64,000 nucleotides of DNA from Aphelocoma coerulescens (Eukaryota > Chordata > Aves > Passeriformes > Corvidae), in contig NW_027184085.1 of NCBI RefSeq assembly GCF_041296385.1, positions 52,667,109 to 52,731,108 on the forward strand. Direction: 5' to 3'. This document shows positions 24,765 to 37,240 of the stretch, in pieces. Positions within the stretch are counted from its first letter, which is position 1. Each line of letters begins with the position of its first letter. The notes under the pieces are model-generated. The model made no database searches. It saw nothing but the letters and a program-made list of their open reading frames with translations, and was not told where the DNA came from. A program made the position numbers and the translations under genes.

Positions 24765-25982
24765 TGCAGTGGTTTGGTCCAAAATACTCATTACTTACTT
24801 ATTTACCTTCTGTGAGATAGGAATTAGGAGAAAGCAAAGCAGGCACAAAACTTAAAAGAATATAAAGAAGTTTATTAACAGACCTAAAAGGAAGAAAAAA
24901 AAATCAGAAAAAAAATCAGACCACACCTTCAGAACACTTCTCCTCCCCCCACCTTTCTCCCTTCTCCCACTGACAGTGTAAAAAGACAACCCTTGGTATT
25001 TTCAGTCAGTTTACCACTTCTGTGATAACCTTGTTCAGTTCACTTAGGGAGAGGAGTCTCTCTTGCTCATGCTATGGAGACATCTCCACAAGAAATTCTC
25101 TCATGGCTTCAGTATCACAACGAGACAGCTGCTCATGTTGGTTCTCTGCTCGCATGTGAGAGTCCCTTCCCCCAATTTACAGCTTTTCCCACAACTGCTT
25201 TTGAGGGTCCAGTCTCGAGCTACTGGGGTACCATTTTAAGGTTGAGCTGTTCAAAAACAAAATCTCTCTTCACCCATCTCTGGGAGCATCTTCATCTCTA
25301 GGAATAGAGCCCTCTCCCTTCTCTGGGAGCGAGTGGGTCCCCATCATCTTCATCTCTAAGACTGTCTCTGGGAGCATCTCTAGGAACAGAGGTCTTTCTC
25401 CTTCCAATTTGGAGCAAGAGTCCTCATCGCTTCTATGTGTCCCTGTTCAAACTTCTCATCAAATTACAGCTGCTTCAGCATTTGCTTATTCCAGCACAGG
25501 TGCTTGTGCTCACAAGTACAGTTTGAATGCTCCAGCCCCCCCTCCATGCTTTCATGAAATTACAACAGGTACTCTGATATATCATAATCTATCACCACTA
25601 AGCTTTACAACAGAATTTCAGCTTTAAGCAACTCCTCTTTCTCCTCCCTCAGGATTTCAGCTCTTCTTTCTTTACTTAATGTCTGCAGGCTTCATCCATT
25701 CTGAAGGAAATACAGCACTAAAAGGGTTAATCTCACCCGGGCCTTGCAGCTGGAATTCGCTTATTGCTGTTGGTCACATGATCTTTGCTGGGCAGTGGGG
25801 CAGCTTCAGCTGAATCTTTGACCGCACTGGAGAGGGGGAAAGCCGGGTCGCACCGTCTGCATGGAACAGGGATGTGGACGGGCCGCGGGTGGAACAGGGC
25901 CACACGGCTTCAGGATGGCTGTGTCCCAAGGGCGGAAGCAAGAGAGCTTCCGGGGTTTGTCCATTCTTAAATGTGGACCACA
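24765..25982 (-). mobile_element. Long solo LTR, songbird endogenous retrovirus type, minus sense
   Basis: This LTR of about 1.2 kb begins on the plus strand with TGCAGTGGTTTGGTCC and ends with GTGGACCACA. Much of it agrees with a songbird LTR I remember, for example TTTACCTTCTGTGAGATAGG (24803-24822) and CAGCACAGGTGCTTGTGC (25493-25510). The sense is minus: AATAAA is the complement of 24871-24876, with a U-rich downstream piece, close to the LTR's 3' end. The middle (25275-25400) carries several imperfect copies of TCTCTGGGAGCATC and related phrases. The part at 25800-25950 is GC- and CpG-rich and would be the upstream promoter end. No clean target-site duplication is seen and no viral gene is attached. 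Open frames 25074-25301, 25409-25627 and 25785-25970 lie inside it and are not considered genes. Confidence 0.88.
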
Positions 25983-26411
25983 GAGGCAGTCAAAATTTTT
26001 AAGTGGCTTAAAAAATTGTCAATATTCAAATTAGCCAGTTGATAGGTTCTGTTAGGTCATAGAGGAAGCTGTAAGCATCTCTTTGCAAGAAAATCACTTC
26101 TGGAGCTATGCTAACCTATGACAAAAGGTTATAGCTTCCCTTGCTACCTCTGTCTCTATGATCCTTGTTTCTTTTCCTTCTGTTTCCAACTTTCTGCCAC
26201 TGTTGTGCTGATATAGGTAATAAATGGAAAAACTGAGTCTATGTCCTGCAAGTTAAAAGACTATTAAAAACCTTTCTTCTTTTAGATTGTACAGGTGTAA
26301 AGAATACTCTTAATATGTAAAACTAGTTCAGACTTCCCTGCCTTCTGATTTTGTAGGAAACTGATACAGGCTTGTTTAAGAGTAGTGAACAGAAATCTAT
26401 TTTATATGAAT

Positions 26412-26430
26412 GTAGGTAGGTAGGTAGGTA
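26412..26430. repeat. (GTAG)n microsatellite
   Basis: Nearly five perfect GTAG units. Confidence 0.95.
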
Positions 26431-29400
26431 CTCTAAAGATATGCAAAAATAAACATTTCTTTGCTACTCAGGCTTGACTAAGACATACCTGTGTTTGCAG
26501 ATGGAGATTCCACACCCTTGCAATGGTGTCTGTTCGTGAAGCTTCTAAGTCTCTCTCACTACTATGCGCAACCGAATTGAGTGTTTTCAATTGGAATGTC
26601 TTACAAACTGTGTGGGAAAGAAGGGGTCCCTTTCCTTGTGAGCAGAGAAACTTCTACATACCGATATTTTTTTCCTCTGGATGTGCAATACAGCTGCCAT
26701 GGTGTGAGAGGAGGTGGACATTGGTGTCTTCATTTAAGTAACATCATGTAGAGCCTGCCTGTCCTCTATGGCATCTTCATTGCTGTGCTGACGTTTGAGT
26801 ATGAGCACAGTAAGTGTGTGCTGTGCTCCAGTAAGCAACCTGTAAGTTGTGATTATTAGTACTGTCACTTTTGCAAATATATGCTCTGTATACCTCTCTG
26901 AACTGAGATTTAGGCAGTAGAAAAGTTTGATTCTTGTGGACATTATATTTTGGATGCTGCTGCAGCACATCAAGGTTTATCCCACTGAATACCCCTTCTG
27001 ATCTCTTTTAGGAAGTCCTAACAAGTCCAAAACAAACTGTAGTCTGTCTGTGCTAATCATGCACCACTCTTCTGTTGGATGGTAGTTTTGTGAGACATAG
27101 ATACACAAATTGGGGTAGCTGTTGTCTCTTACGTCCTGGCATGGACATATCATACATTGCTTGCCTTATCTAACTCTAACTCTTTAGTGTCATTTTAATT
27201 GTTGACGTGTTATACGTAAGAGTAGTAGCTGTGTCCCAATAAGTATTAATTGATTTTGGAACCAGAGTGATGTTTATGATTAGGCACCAAACTTTGGCAC
27301 TTACAAGGCAAGGGCTGCATTGGTGGCTGAAGTACAGTTTTTAAGTCCTGTACCTTATTCCTGCACTGCTTGCAGTCTGCTGATTTTCGTTAGATATGAT
27401 GTTGTGCCTAAAACCGTGCAACAAAGACCAACTAATTAACTAGAAAACTCCATTGTGATTTTTCTTTGATTGACTTGGTGACCGCTACTGCCTTCAACCA
27501 ATTACATAGATGCAAAACAATTCTATTTTTAACACCAAAAGAAACGTGAACTAATAACTTGTCTTAAAATTCTCTTTTCCCACTCAGCACTAAAAAAAGT
27601 CCACATCTTATAGTAGAAAGATGTCAGGTACTTGCTGTAAAATACTGGAGGCAAATCAACACACAATGGAAAGGTGTTAAGTTTATGAAAAGCTGCTGAA
27701 TAATTGTATCTGTAACTTATTAATAAGTGTTTCTTTACTTAATGGAAAACCAGAGTGTTATCACTTCTCCCATATAAAAAGATTAGGTAATTTGAAAATG
27801 TTTTTCTTTAGACTTTCTTTAGACATGAGTTTACATGCTAACTTAACTATATTTTATATCATATACTTAAGCAGATAAAAGCTTCTACTCATATACTCAG
27901 TATGTTTGGAATAATTACCACATTAATAGGATAAGGGAGGATGAAAAGTGTGAAAGCTGGTCTGAGATGCAAGCATTATTCCTGAAGCAAAAATAGTGAT
28001 GTTATCACAAAAAAGAAAAATTGAGGCCCTTAGGAAGTAGAAACCTAACGGATTCTGTGAGTATTTTAATACATTTTTTCAGCTTGATAATCTATATTTT
28101 GAAGAAAAGAATGGGTTCTTCTGAGTAGATACAACAGTAATAAATGTGAGAATCAGAATAGGCCAATAAAAGTAGTAGTTTTGTGTTGTCTCATGTTCTT
28201 GTGATGCAAAATCTACAGGTAAGTCAAAAAGATTATTCCACAGAAAAAAAGGTTCAGTTGTGGTTTAATCTGAAAGATTATTTTGAAATTTCCATTCCTG
28301 ATAATTAGTTGACCAGTTTTCTACTGGAATTGACAACACAGATTTTAAATAAGTTTTAGGTGAGTTGGCCTGGGAAATTGGTTCCAATGAGCTATCTTAT
28401 ATTTATGAGCTAAACTGACCCAGGTAAACTTAAAGAATTAGGTATGGAATTTACAGGTTCCAGTTTCATCTTCTCAACAAATTTGCCACTGTTTGTTTCC
28501 AAAGCCACCCTACCTATCTTGTCCCACAGTTAAAACATTCTGCCCTCCTCCTTCAGGACATTGTGTCATACCATCTGGAAAGAGTGGCTTCCAGGTACAG
28601 GGAGAGCAGTGTTTCAGTGGAGGGAAGGGTAACTCTGACAGTACAGAACACGTCTCATAAGCTAGTATTTGTCCATTTCTAGAACATAACTTTTGCATGA
28701 AGGACGTCATCAGAAACCCATAACTAGGATAATTTCCAGTTGCCTTCTGCAAATGGCAATGTTTTTCCCTTCTGCTTGCCAAGTCCATGTGTTTTAGAAC
28801 TGTTTGTTTCCATACACATCTTTGATAATAGGACAGAGTCTTCAAGTTCACTTGTTAATCAAAACTTTGAAAAGATTTCATGTTTTTATTCATGATCCGG
28901 GAACTAAATTCTGTTTTAGTACTTTGTATATATCAGATTAACCTCATAGTGCTCACTGAAGCTCCATTAGATTCACAGCATCATAACTGAAAGATAATTT
29001 GGTCTCTGGCCACCAAGAACATGATGTGTCATGAAACAAAGCCAGTAGAAGATCATCTTGAAACAATCTCTGGTTGAATCAGAAAAATTCAGTAAAAATT
29101 CAGAAGGAGGCAAATGCCAAGTGAAGTTTAAGGTCTTCTATTTTGAATTTGGGTCATATTTGTATACCTAATTTTCAAATAATACATTACTGAGAAAGTA
29201 ATATGCACAGAAATTTACAAATAAATTGTTCTGTCCTTTGTATGATTATACTTCATGCTAAGTTGGTTGGATGTATGTATTTTTTTCTGGAGAATGGATA
29301 CCTGTTTTAGGAGAGAGATAGATGACATCTTCAGAAGCACTGCTGAGATGGAAAAAGATAGGCAAGGTATCAGCCAGTAATAGTGAAATCTTCTTTTGCA

Positions 29401-29880
29401 AAGTTTATCATGACAACTCTGAAAGTAATTTAGGACTACCCCTACTTTGCTTCTGAAATAGAAAAAAAATATCACAGGGTGGATCTGTGGCAATTTTTCT
29501 TGTAATGTAGCCTGACTATTGAGTTTTCTTACTGAATGTGCAAGCTATTTTCCTCCGTTTTATGAATCTAGACCTAGAAAAAATTAATTACATCAGTGTC
29601 TTGTGTCCTGTCAAATGTCCATGCAATGCCCATGCAAGCTTCCTTCTGAAGCAATGTTAATATAGGTAACCATACACCCACAAAACTAAAGAGCCATGCA
29701 TGTTTTCTCTACATCTCACTGGGGAATGTTTCTTTTATAACATTTTTCTTCAGTGACCTTCTGCTGCCACCTGCCTCTGAAGGATTTTCATAAAATCTGC
29801 AATTGAAGAATTAAGCTCGGAAGAATGCCCTTCAGTGTGTGCCAAACTTGCACTGGAGATTTACTGGTCAATCTTTTAAT

Positions 29881-29898
29881 CAACAACAACAACAACAA
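29881..29898. repeat. (CAA)n microsatellite
   Basis: Six perfect CAA triplets. Confidence 0.95.
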
Positions 29899-31144
29899 AG
29901 TTGCATCTTCAAAGTACAGAATTCCTGCCTGTATCATAAATGAAATATGATATGACAGACTACCCAACATGGATGTGAGTTTTGCATAGCTATTTTTCTG
30001 TGTATTTGTGTAAGCTCTGAAGTGTTCAAAAGCTCAAGTTAATGTTTCCATTGTAATGGAGGCTGCAATATATGTGAAAACACGTGTGAAGTACTTCTAG
30101 TCTAATTCTTCCTTTTATACAGACAGAAAAATTGTGCACGGTGGTGAACGAGTAAAACTAGTGAGTTAGCACAGGGCAGTGTGCCATCTCTCTGCCTTAG
30201 GTGTTCAAATCTCCTGCACTGCGGTAGCCAAGGTATTCTTTGTCACTCACTAACTCACTCTTGCACACTTATTCTGGGCTTGAGTGTGCAAAGAAATGAC
30301 ACATATATGATTAATTATGGGTACAAGTGCAGTTACAGGCATGTTAGTTCAGCAGTAAGACTGTTCTACAAAGAGTTAGAGCATTTGAATTCCTCTGTGA
30401 TAGATGGCTGTTCAGGGACAACAGAGATCATGCAAAAAGGTTGTTGTAGTTATGGCAAAAAATGCCCCAGTACAGAAACACTGAGAGTCAACACTTCTCA
30501 AGTGATGATAAGAATGAGAAACAGATGTGCACATACACACACACAGACATGCAGCTCTTGGAGGATGAATTGTTGACCTATCTATGGGTTAACATGTCTG
30601 AGAGGTGCTGTCAAAGCTTCTTCAAGGTCAAGTGGCTACACTGGATAGAAATGCAAGATACAGACTGAGAAAACTCAGCTCTTGTAATCTTGGTTAGAAT
30701 GGCAAAATCACTAGATTTGACAAAATATTGAAGTGCATAGATCTATTTTTCACCAAGCCCTGAACACCTTTTACCTTCAGGCATCCTAATAACATACCAA
30801 AGAGTTTTCTGGAAGTAGTTTGGTGATAAGCTCCTTTCCTTCTGCTCTGTACCTCATCTGGATGAACCTGAATACGCTTTTTTGTTGGTTGGTTGGTTTC
30901 TTTTGTTGGTTTTCTTTTGTTGCTGGGTAGGTTACCTGGCAGTGAGTAATAAGGCTTTGTAGTTTGATAATTTGAATGACTTTATGATTTTAACCCAAAT
31001 ATTTAATGCCTGTGAATAACCTGCCCTGCATGAGTGTTTTTTTAACATATAATATGAGTGACATATTAATATGTGTGAAATATATATGGATGTGCCAGGA
31101 AAAGTGCCTGTAAACTTTGTTTGTATGAGATTTCAGGACATGCT

Positions 31145-31198
31145 AATAAAAACAAAAAAAGGGGAAAAAAAAGAAATGTAAAAAAAAAAAAAAAAAAA
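31145..31198 (+). repeat. A-rich tract ending in A19
   Basis: Several A runs broken by GGGG and GAAATGT, ending in 19 A's (31180-31198). It directly abuts the LTR that begins at 31202. It could be the tail of a decayed retrocopy or a homopolymer into which the LTR was inserted. Confidence 0.85.
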
Positions 31199-31201
31199 GA
31201 G

Positions 31202-31640
31202 TGCAGAGCATCACAATAATTACAAATAAAAATGGCTTTATTGTGAATATGCCTTGAAGTGGCTACCTGAGAGGCTAGACAAGATTAAGAGAATGAAAGC
31301 AGGTATTTGTTTGTAGGGCCTTCAAAGGTACACCCTGGGCAGTCAAAAGCCTCCAAGGGGCTCCACCCAAGATGGACCCTGGGTCGCAGGTTTTTCACAC
31401 TTTTGTAAGTTTGGTCCATCTGCATATCAGGGTTAATTCTCCAGTTATAATTTCAGGTAGTGATGTAATTACCCCAAGTTTTCTCCTCCTATCAGAGGCT
31501 CAGTTTACATATTTTGGGGCCTGGGACAAGAAGTTGTCCTCGAGTTCAGGCCCAGAGAGGGTTTGTTATTTCTAACCAGCATGAGAGAACAGCAGCTAAC
31601 AGGCTGTATGAAATTTCAGAGTTATATACTAAACAGTACA
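31202..31640 (-). mobile_element. Solo LTR, bird endogenous retrovirus, minus sense
   Basis: This LTR of about 440 bp is recognised by phrases such as GGGCAGTCAAAAGCCTCCAA (31338-31357) and TTTTGGGGCCTGGGACAAG (31512-31530), which I know from a bird LTR. The right end is AACAGTACA. On the minus strand AATAAA (complement of 31237-31242) is followed by a U-rich stretch, as in a retroviral poly(A) site, and near the other end lies TATATAA (complement of 31623-31629). Target-site duplications are not visible (AAGAG left, GGATT right). The plus-strand frame 31372-31575 is inside it and is not a gene. The class is uncertain, and the edges are good to about 10 bases. Confidence 0.75.
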
Positions 31641-32317
31641 GGATTTGAAAAAAAAAAATTAAAACCTAGGCATCAAAGGCAATCCTTGCCTTGGTGTAGA
31701 TTCTAGCTATAGTGTGATTGCCAAAATCTACCAAGTGACTTTTCAAAAAATACTTTCCTATCATTGTTTTTATCTTCTCACATGGCTGAGAAGTGCATCT
31801 GCCTGAATCTGTTAACACACGTGCAAAAGTGCACATTTTAACTCACAGCTCGGTCTTCTTCTGAGTTACATCCAAAGTTAGAAAAATGCCTTAGAAGTGT
31901 TTCACCTAGCTTGGCAAGAAGCTGTGGTAAAATCTTTAAGAGAGGCCCATAGTCAGCTTAGAAATTTTGGTACTTTTGGATGACCCCATAGCAGAGCCCA
32001 TTGCTGCAGATCTGCCATTGCATAGCACAATGCACCTTTCAATATAGCTTACATTTTGCTGTATCACTGAAATGAAGGCCCATCATTGGTGAGCCTAGGT
32101 ACTGAATTTTTGTCTCCCTAGAGTTTTCTTTGCATTTTCTCATCAGTGTAAATATTTTTATTCTATGTGTTTCTCATCCCAGTTACTGACATATCTTCCT
32201 GTCCTACCTCCTTCACTCCAACCACCCTCGAGAGCCCTTTAAACCCTTTAAACTGAAGTGTCTGCTGTCATCTTTACCCATTGCCTACTTGTGTTGGCTC
32301 CTTCTGGGTGAGATTTA

Positions 32318-32555
32318 TTATTTCTCCTTTTCTCTCACTTCATCCTGTTCAGGTGGTTGTTCATAGCTCCTGCTACTCTCATACATTTGCTTCCTCTTTC
32401 TTTGTTTTACCATGTTTCTTTGCATCTGACAATTCAGGATGACCCTCAACTTATTGGCCTGCAAAACCATGTCTTGCTCAGTCATCTTTGTTCTGCATCG
32501 TGTATTGATTTCTTCAGTGAATAAAAAATCCTTTTTTGCAGGTATTCTGGTGTGA
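32318..32555 (-). other. Candidate terminal exon or coding remnant, function unknown
   Basis: The minus-strand frame ending at 32318 encodes about 79 residues after a possible splice acceptor. The acceptor is the pyrimidine-rich TTTTCCTTTCACACCAG, complement of 32556-32572. The predicted piece is hydrophilic and rich in Lys, Arg, Gln and Glu, with a basic stretch KQRKRKQ followed by an acidic C-terminal end. It ends in two TAA stops that also contain an AATAAA signal. I do not recognise a family. Against it: the plus strand here is pyrimidine-rich, so a purine-rich minus-strand frame would give charged residues by chance. No other exon of the same gene is identified with confidence. Confidence 0.2.
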
Positions 32556-35035
32556 AAGGAAAATTGCAGGCTCACATGTGGTGCAAGGTCAACCGGTTAA
32601 AGGAAACACTGGCAGATGTTCTACCTGGCCCCCTTTTTAGCAGCTGCTACTTCAGATAGAATGGGTGGGTGCTTTCATATGAGTGCAACAAATGATCGAA
32701 TAAGTTTAACCTTAAAAAGATGACTGAATTGTGGATGATTGAATAAGTCAACCCAGGCCACCAGGTTCATATATATACCAGCACTTGGTCTGTTAGCAAT
32801 TTTTTCTGGATTTGAAGAAATTCATGCAATGATCTTTGCAGAATTATATGTAACTACTTTTCTTCCCAATTTGGAAGAGGGTAAATTCCTGCAATAAATT
32901 CACTCAGCGTCCTGTTCTTCCACTGATACATTGGCAGATGTCCATTTGGCAGTTGCTCCAGAGGATGCTGATTCTCTGTTGAAAAATGGGAAGATCAGGA
33001 ACACAGTGACTTATTTCCTTTTCTCCCCCTCCCTGTCTTTCTTTGCTTTTTTAAGCTGTGTGTTTTTGGGGTGGCAGGGAGAGAGGAAGAACATGAGTTT
33101 TAGCCTTTTTTTGGACATCTATAAATCAAGGTACACTTAGATTTTCACTAGAGACCCTCAGCCTTTGAATCTGTCAGCTTTGACTTTTTCAACTGCTCTT
33201 GTTTTCTTCCATGACAAAACCACTGTAAAAGTATCAGTACATTCTCATATCTTCACTTAGGGAGGGTTTATGAAATATTTTCTTACAAATTTGGTTGAGA
33301 TGTTTTCCCTAACATATATTGTATTAGTGGGGTTTCAATCTACTCTGTTTAGAGGTTCTGGAATACTTTTGTTGTGTGTGTGACTTTTTGCATCCCAGGA
33401 AAAAACACATATTTAAAGTTTGCACAGGAAAGTATGCTTTTGTCAATTTTATGCCCAAGAAAGCAGTGACTTTTTGGAATGGCTGAGAACAGAATGAAAA
33501 TAGTGCATTTCTACCTTTGTAGAAAATCCCTGTAAATATAAATATAAAATGGTAGTTTCAGGGGATTTATATATGAGGTTTGATAGCTTAAGAGAAAGAA
33601 AGTTATCTCTTTCCTCCTTAAAAGCTGTGGAGGATGAAGGCTTAAAAACACAAGCTAAGTTCTTCTCCATTTAAAATCTGTATTGCCTAAAAGATAATAT
33701 CCTGTCAGCCCTTTTAGTTTCATTCCCATTGACATTCTACAGGATTTTTTTGTCCTCTCTGCCAATAAAATTCTGACTACAAGTCCAAACCACAAAGTAG
33801 TGGGGAAAGAAAGGGATTTCTTATAACAGCAGTGTGGGAGTGCTCTTTGTGTCCTGTGAGCATCCATTTGTACCAGTCATACAGAGTGCTACTGAAATTT
33901 GTGGGATGAAAGCAAAGGTCCTGTCGAGGGAGTATCAGAAAGGTTTGTTTTCATGGATGGCCCATTCCCATCAGACACCTTCCATTTAGCTGTAATGATA
34001 TGAACATTGATAGCTTTTGGCCAGAAATCCACAAACCTCTGTCATCTGACCTTCATTAATAGCATCAGTTTCCAAGACTGATACAGCCCCTTCTGGGCTA
34101 TATCACCGATTTTCTGCATAGATAGCTAAATGAGCCAGCAGCAGCAGCCACTAAGTCTGATTATTTTCATCCCATTTTCTCGTCTTCCATCTGAGATGGA
34201 CTGCCTAGGATCTTATAACCACAAGAGTATCTTTCCTTAGGTCTCTGAGACATGTTTCACATTTGACATTGAGCTGATATTTTAGTACACCTTGATAAGA
34301 AAAATTAATGTGGGGAGCCTGGTTCCCTGTTCCGCTCCTTGATCATGTCATTAGTGGGATTAATGCAAACTTTACTTTATGCTTTCAGTCTTATTTTATC
34401 TTTGTCATACACTACAACCTAGATAACAGCAGTGTCAAAGCAAATTAATTTCCCAGATATTTTCTGATTTTGAACTTGTACAAAGTGTATTTGGTGAGAG
34501 AACATAAATGTATCAAGGAGTAATACCTATGCCTGTAGAACAGGATGGGTGGTTGCCATAGCAGCAATCAATCCACTAAATAGGGAGTAACATAAAATGA
34601 TTCAAAGACAAAGACCGATTTAGGTCAGGGAATAACACTTCATAAAAAGAGAGACTTCTCTGTGACTTGTTGTTTTGCTTTTGTGAATTCAGTTACAATG
34701 TGTATTGAGAAAATGTCTATTTGCCACATAAATTGTGTTAGAACTCGAGAGCCCTTGAATACAGTGAAGAACCAACTTACAACACTCTTGGCAGGTCCAG
34801 TGTCAGCTGTAGAAAAGCGTATATGAAGATGTAGATGTCTTGCTTATTTTATGTTATTTATGGATTCCTTCCTCTCTAATTGATGAAAAACATTCCCAAG
34901 ATGTTACACAAGTGCTGCCCTCCGCTAGAAGTTGGATGAGCTCACACTGAAATGTTTGTCTGCCCTGAACAGTGGGAGTGCCTGCCTGCCTCTTGGAAAT
35001 GTCAGTGGTATTTTTGGTGGATATCCACGTGTATA

Positions 35036-35040
<5 letters not shown>

Positions 35041-35070
<30 letters not shown>
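35041..35070. repeat. (GT)15 microsatellite
   Basis: Fifteen perfect GT units, preceded by GTGTATATGTAT. It is the longest perfect dinucleotide run in the window and a likely length polymorphism. The minus frame that runs through it (34854-35120) contains a His-Thr repeat and is an artefact. Confidence 0.98.
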
Positions 35071-35075
<5 letters not shown>

Positions 35076-35145
35076 GAGACAAATTTTTAAGGAGATTCTA
35101 GAGAAATTAAGTTGAATCACATTGAAATAAAAATGTCTCCAATTA

Positions 35146-35361
35146 AATAACTTCCCCTACTTCTTTATGTAAGTCTAGGGATGTGAGTACTGAGGAGTTG
35201 TTGATCATCTTCAGTCTCACTGTGGTTTGGAGTGTGGGGTTCAGGTCTGGCATTGTGCACTTGTGAATGAGCAGGAGATCATCCAGTAAAAAAAGGCTTC
35301 GGTTCCTGAGCATTTGGCTGCGATGTGACAGCCACTGCATCATAACATTGGGGTCTGGTGC
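35146..35361 (-). other. Candidate exon or old coding remnant, function unknown
   Basis: A minus-strand frame of about 66-70 residues includes RSLFLLDDLLLIHK near its middle, followed by a polar stretch. The frame stays open upstream of its first ATG into codons for WAPDPNV. The LFLxDDLLL pattern is reminiscent of a beta-strand pair in PH domains of Rho exchange factors, but this is a weak resemblance over about ten residues. A possible donor GAA|GTAGGG lies near the downstream end. I do not assign a gene. It may be chance, a conserved exon, or a decayed retrocopy. Confidence 0.2.
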
Positions 35362-36716
35362 CCAAAGTATAAAGCAGAGGTAAATAAATGGGATTATTGA
35401 AGCCTCAGCAGTGAGGTGTTATTGGCTGTAGAATTAGGTAACCTCTTTCATAGGGAAAAAACATTGTCAATATATTGAGATTATGGAATGAAGATTAATG
35501 AATGTCTTGGTCAGTCTTTTAATTTAGTATTTAGATGGGGAATATAAACTTAATAAGAGGGGCTTCTCACTGTAGTAATCGAAACTATAGCAGTAGTTGA
35601 AGGAAGTTGAAGCTAAATAAACTCCAATTAAAACAGTACACACCATTTGGACAATGATGAAAACAATGACAGGAATAATTTGTAAATTCCTCCATCAGAT
35701 GTTCCATCATGCTAAGTTTTACATAAAGACTACAGACTCCTCTAGAACACATATTTTAAGTTTAGGCATTGCTACAGAAATCAAGATGATAGCCCTCAAA
35801 ATCTTGGTATGCTGTATACAGAGTTAGGTTAGACCCTTCTCAGCCCATGTCCCCAAGGTCTGCTTGTTCTCACTACTCCACAAACCATAAGCAGCCAGCA
35901 CAGCACAGGTGAACTCATCTCTCGTCATGCCTGGAAAATCCTATTGTGGAAAAGTTTCTTGATCTGCTTCAGCTTCCTTGCCAACTTAACCTCAGCTTGA
36001 GGTGAGACATATCCATTGTGGTGATGTTTTTCTTTCTATTTAAGCTAAAAACATTGGCCTATTGTTGATTTAGCAGTTACTGACTTGGGTCACAATGACT
36101 CAAGATCTGATGACTATCAGCAGTGATTTTAGGCCTGATTGACCTGGTCTGCTATGAAACCGCTGACGTAGTGCACAAGCTGTGTGTCTTATTATATCTT
36201 ATTAACTGCTCACACAGCCATCAGTGCCACATGCTGCTTGCTTTTAGTAATTATCACTCATTTTTGTATCATGACATGGCTTTGGTATACTTTTCCATGT
36301 GCACACATAACAACAATACAGTAAAGTGCAGACTTATCCCCTAGGTAATATATTTTCACAAGAGCAGTATTCTTTAGTACCAGTTTCTTTGGTAGCCTGC
36401 CCCAAAAATTCAACTTAGAGCAGAGCATGGCATTTGAGAGCACCCCTAGTTCAGTTATTCCTCTGTCCCTATAAACTTCCCTCCACATTTATTTCTGAAT
36501 GCTTTGGTAATGTGGTGAATTTTGTGGTGTGATAAAATCACATGGGCTTCCAAGTTATTGATAACAGTCTTCCTGGACACAGACTGATTTTTCCGAGGTC
36601 AAGGTTTGTGAAAAATGGTGTGTTCTTCCAGCACCTGTCATGATAGCTGAAATGTGAGATTACCATATGAAATTTGAGCCTGCCCTTTTTACCCAGTGAT
36701 AAATTCCAGAGGTTCA

Positions 36717-36733
36717 TTTTTTTTTTTTTTTTT
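36717..36733 (+). repeat. Poly(T) run, 17 bases
   Basis: Seventeen T's without interruption. On the minus strand this is an A17 tail, but no retrocopy is recognised beside it. Confidence 0.95.
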
Positions 36734-37182
36734 ACTCCCTCATTTATGTTTACCAACTCCTGTCCCTATTTATTAATTTTTACTATATCTAACAAAAATA
36801 GCCTGGGGAACATAATCTCTTCCTTGGTCCACTCAGCATTCCTTCCCTATTCCTTTAAAAAAAGTGGTGGGGTTTGCAACAACTTGGATTAGAAAGGTTT
36901 GGGATTAGTATCCTCTGCCTATGATGGGGAGATTTGTTTGGCAAGAGTTCTCACTGCTCTCATTGCCATGTCTCATATCCTTTCAAACATCTTCCTTGCC
37001 CTTGCCAAAGCAAGTCACTCTCCCAAAACTGTTCATTATAGTTATTAATGCAAGATGTGACAATGAGCTACTGGATAAGTGAACACTAGAGACATCCTTT
37101 TGGGGGATGATTTTACTGGCTTAGCCTATGGGGGCAAATCTTGTTTCCTCTTGTCACTCACAAGCCATGTCCCTGCCATTGC

Positions 37183-37240
37183 CGTGTCTACTGTATGAAC
37201 TGTAGTGTCTACTGTGTCTACTGTATGTACTGTATGAACA
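37183..37240. repeat. Degenerate minisatellite, TGTCTACTGTA units
   Basis: GTGTCTACTGT occurs at 37184-37194 and again at 37205-37215, followed by further partial copies (GTCTACTGTATG, TACTGTATGAAC). About five related units are present in 58 bp. Confidence 0.85.

Larger units (their letters stand above)
25983..31144. other. Unique AT-rich DNA with microsatellites
   Basis: No exon or transposon is recognised in these 5.2 kb. The minus frame 28510-28851 (113 codons) and the plus frame 30181-30576 (131 codons) are the longest. Both are rich in Cys, Ser and His without a pattern I know, and I treat them as chance. Short repeats include TAGG at 26412-26430 and CAA at 29881-29898. Confidence 0.45.

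Noticed and set aside
28510..28851. 113-codon minus-strand frame
   Set aside because: No recognisable family or conserved pattern, and no retrocopy features.
30181..30576. 131-codon plus-strand frame
   Set aside because: No motif, odd composition with Cys and Ser scattered, an overlapping frame in another phase, and no splice or promoter context. Chance is the best explanation.
34854..35120. Minus frame with a His-Thr repeat
   Set aside because: The repeat is the translation of the (GT)15 microsatellite.
36717..36733. T17 run as the tail of a minus-strand processed pseudogene
   Set aside because: No recognisable coding or structural RNA copy lies to its right, so it is listed only as a homopolymer.
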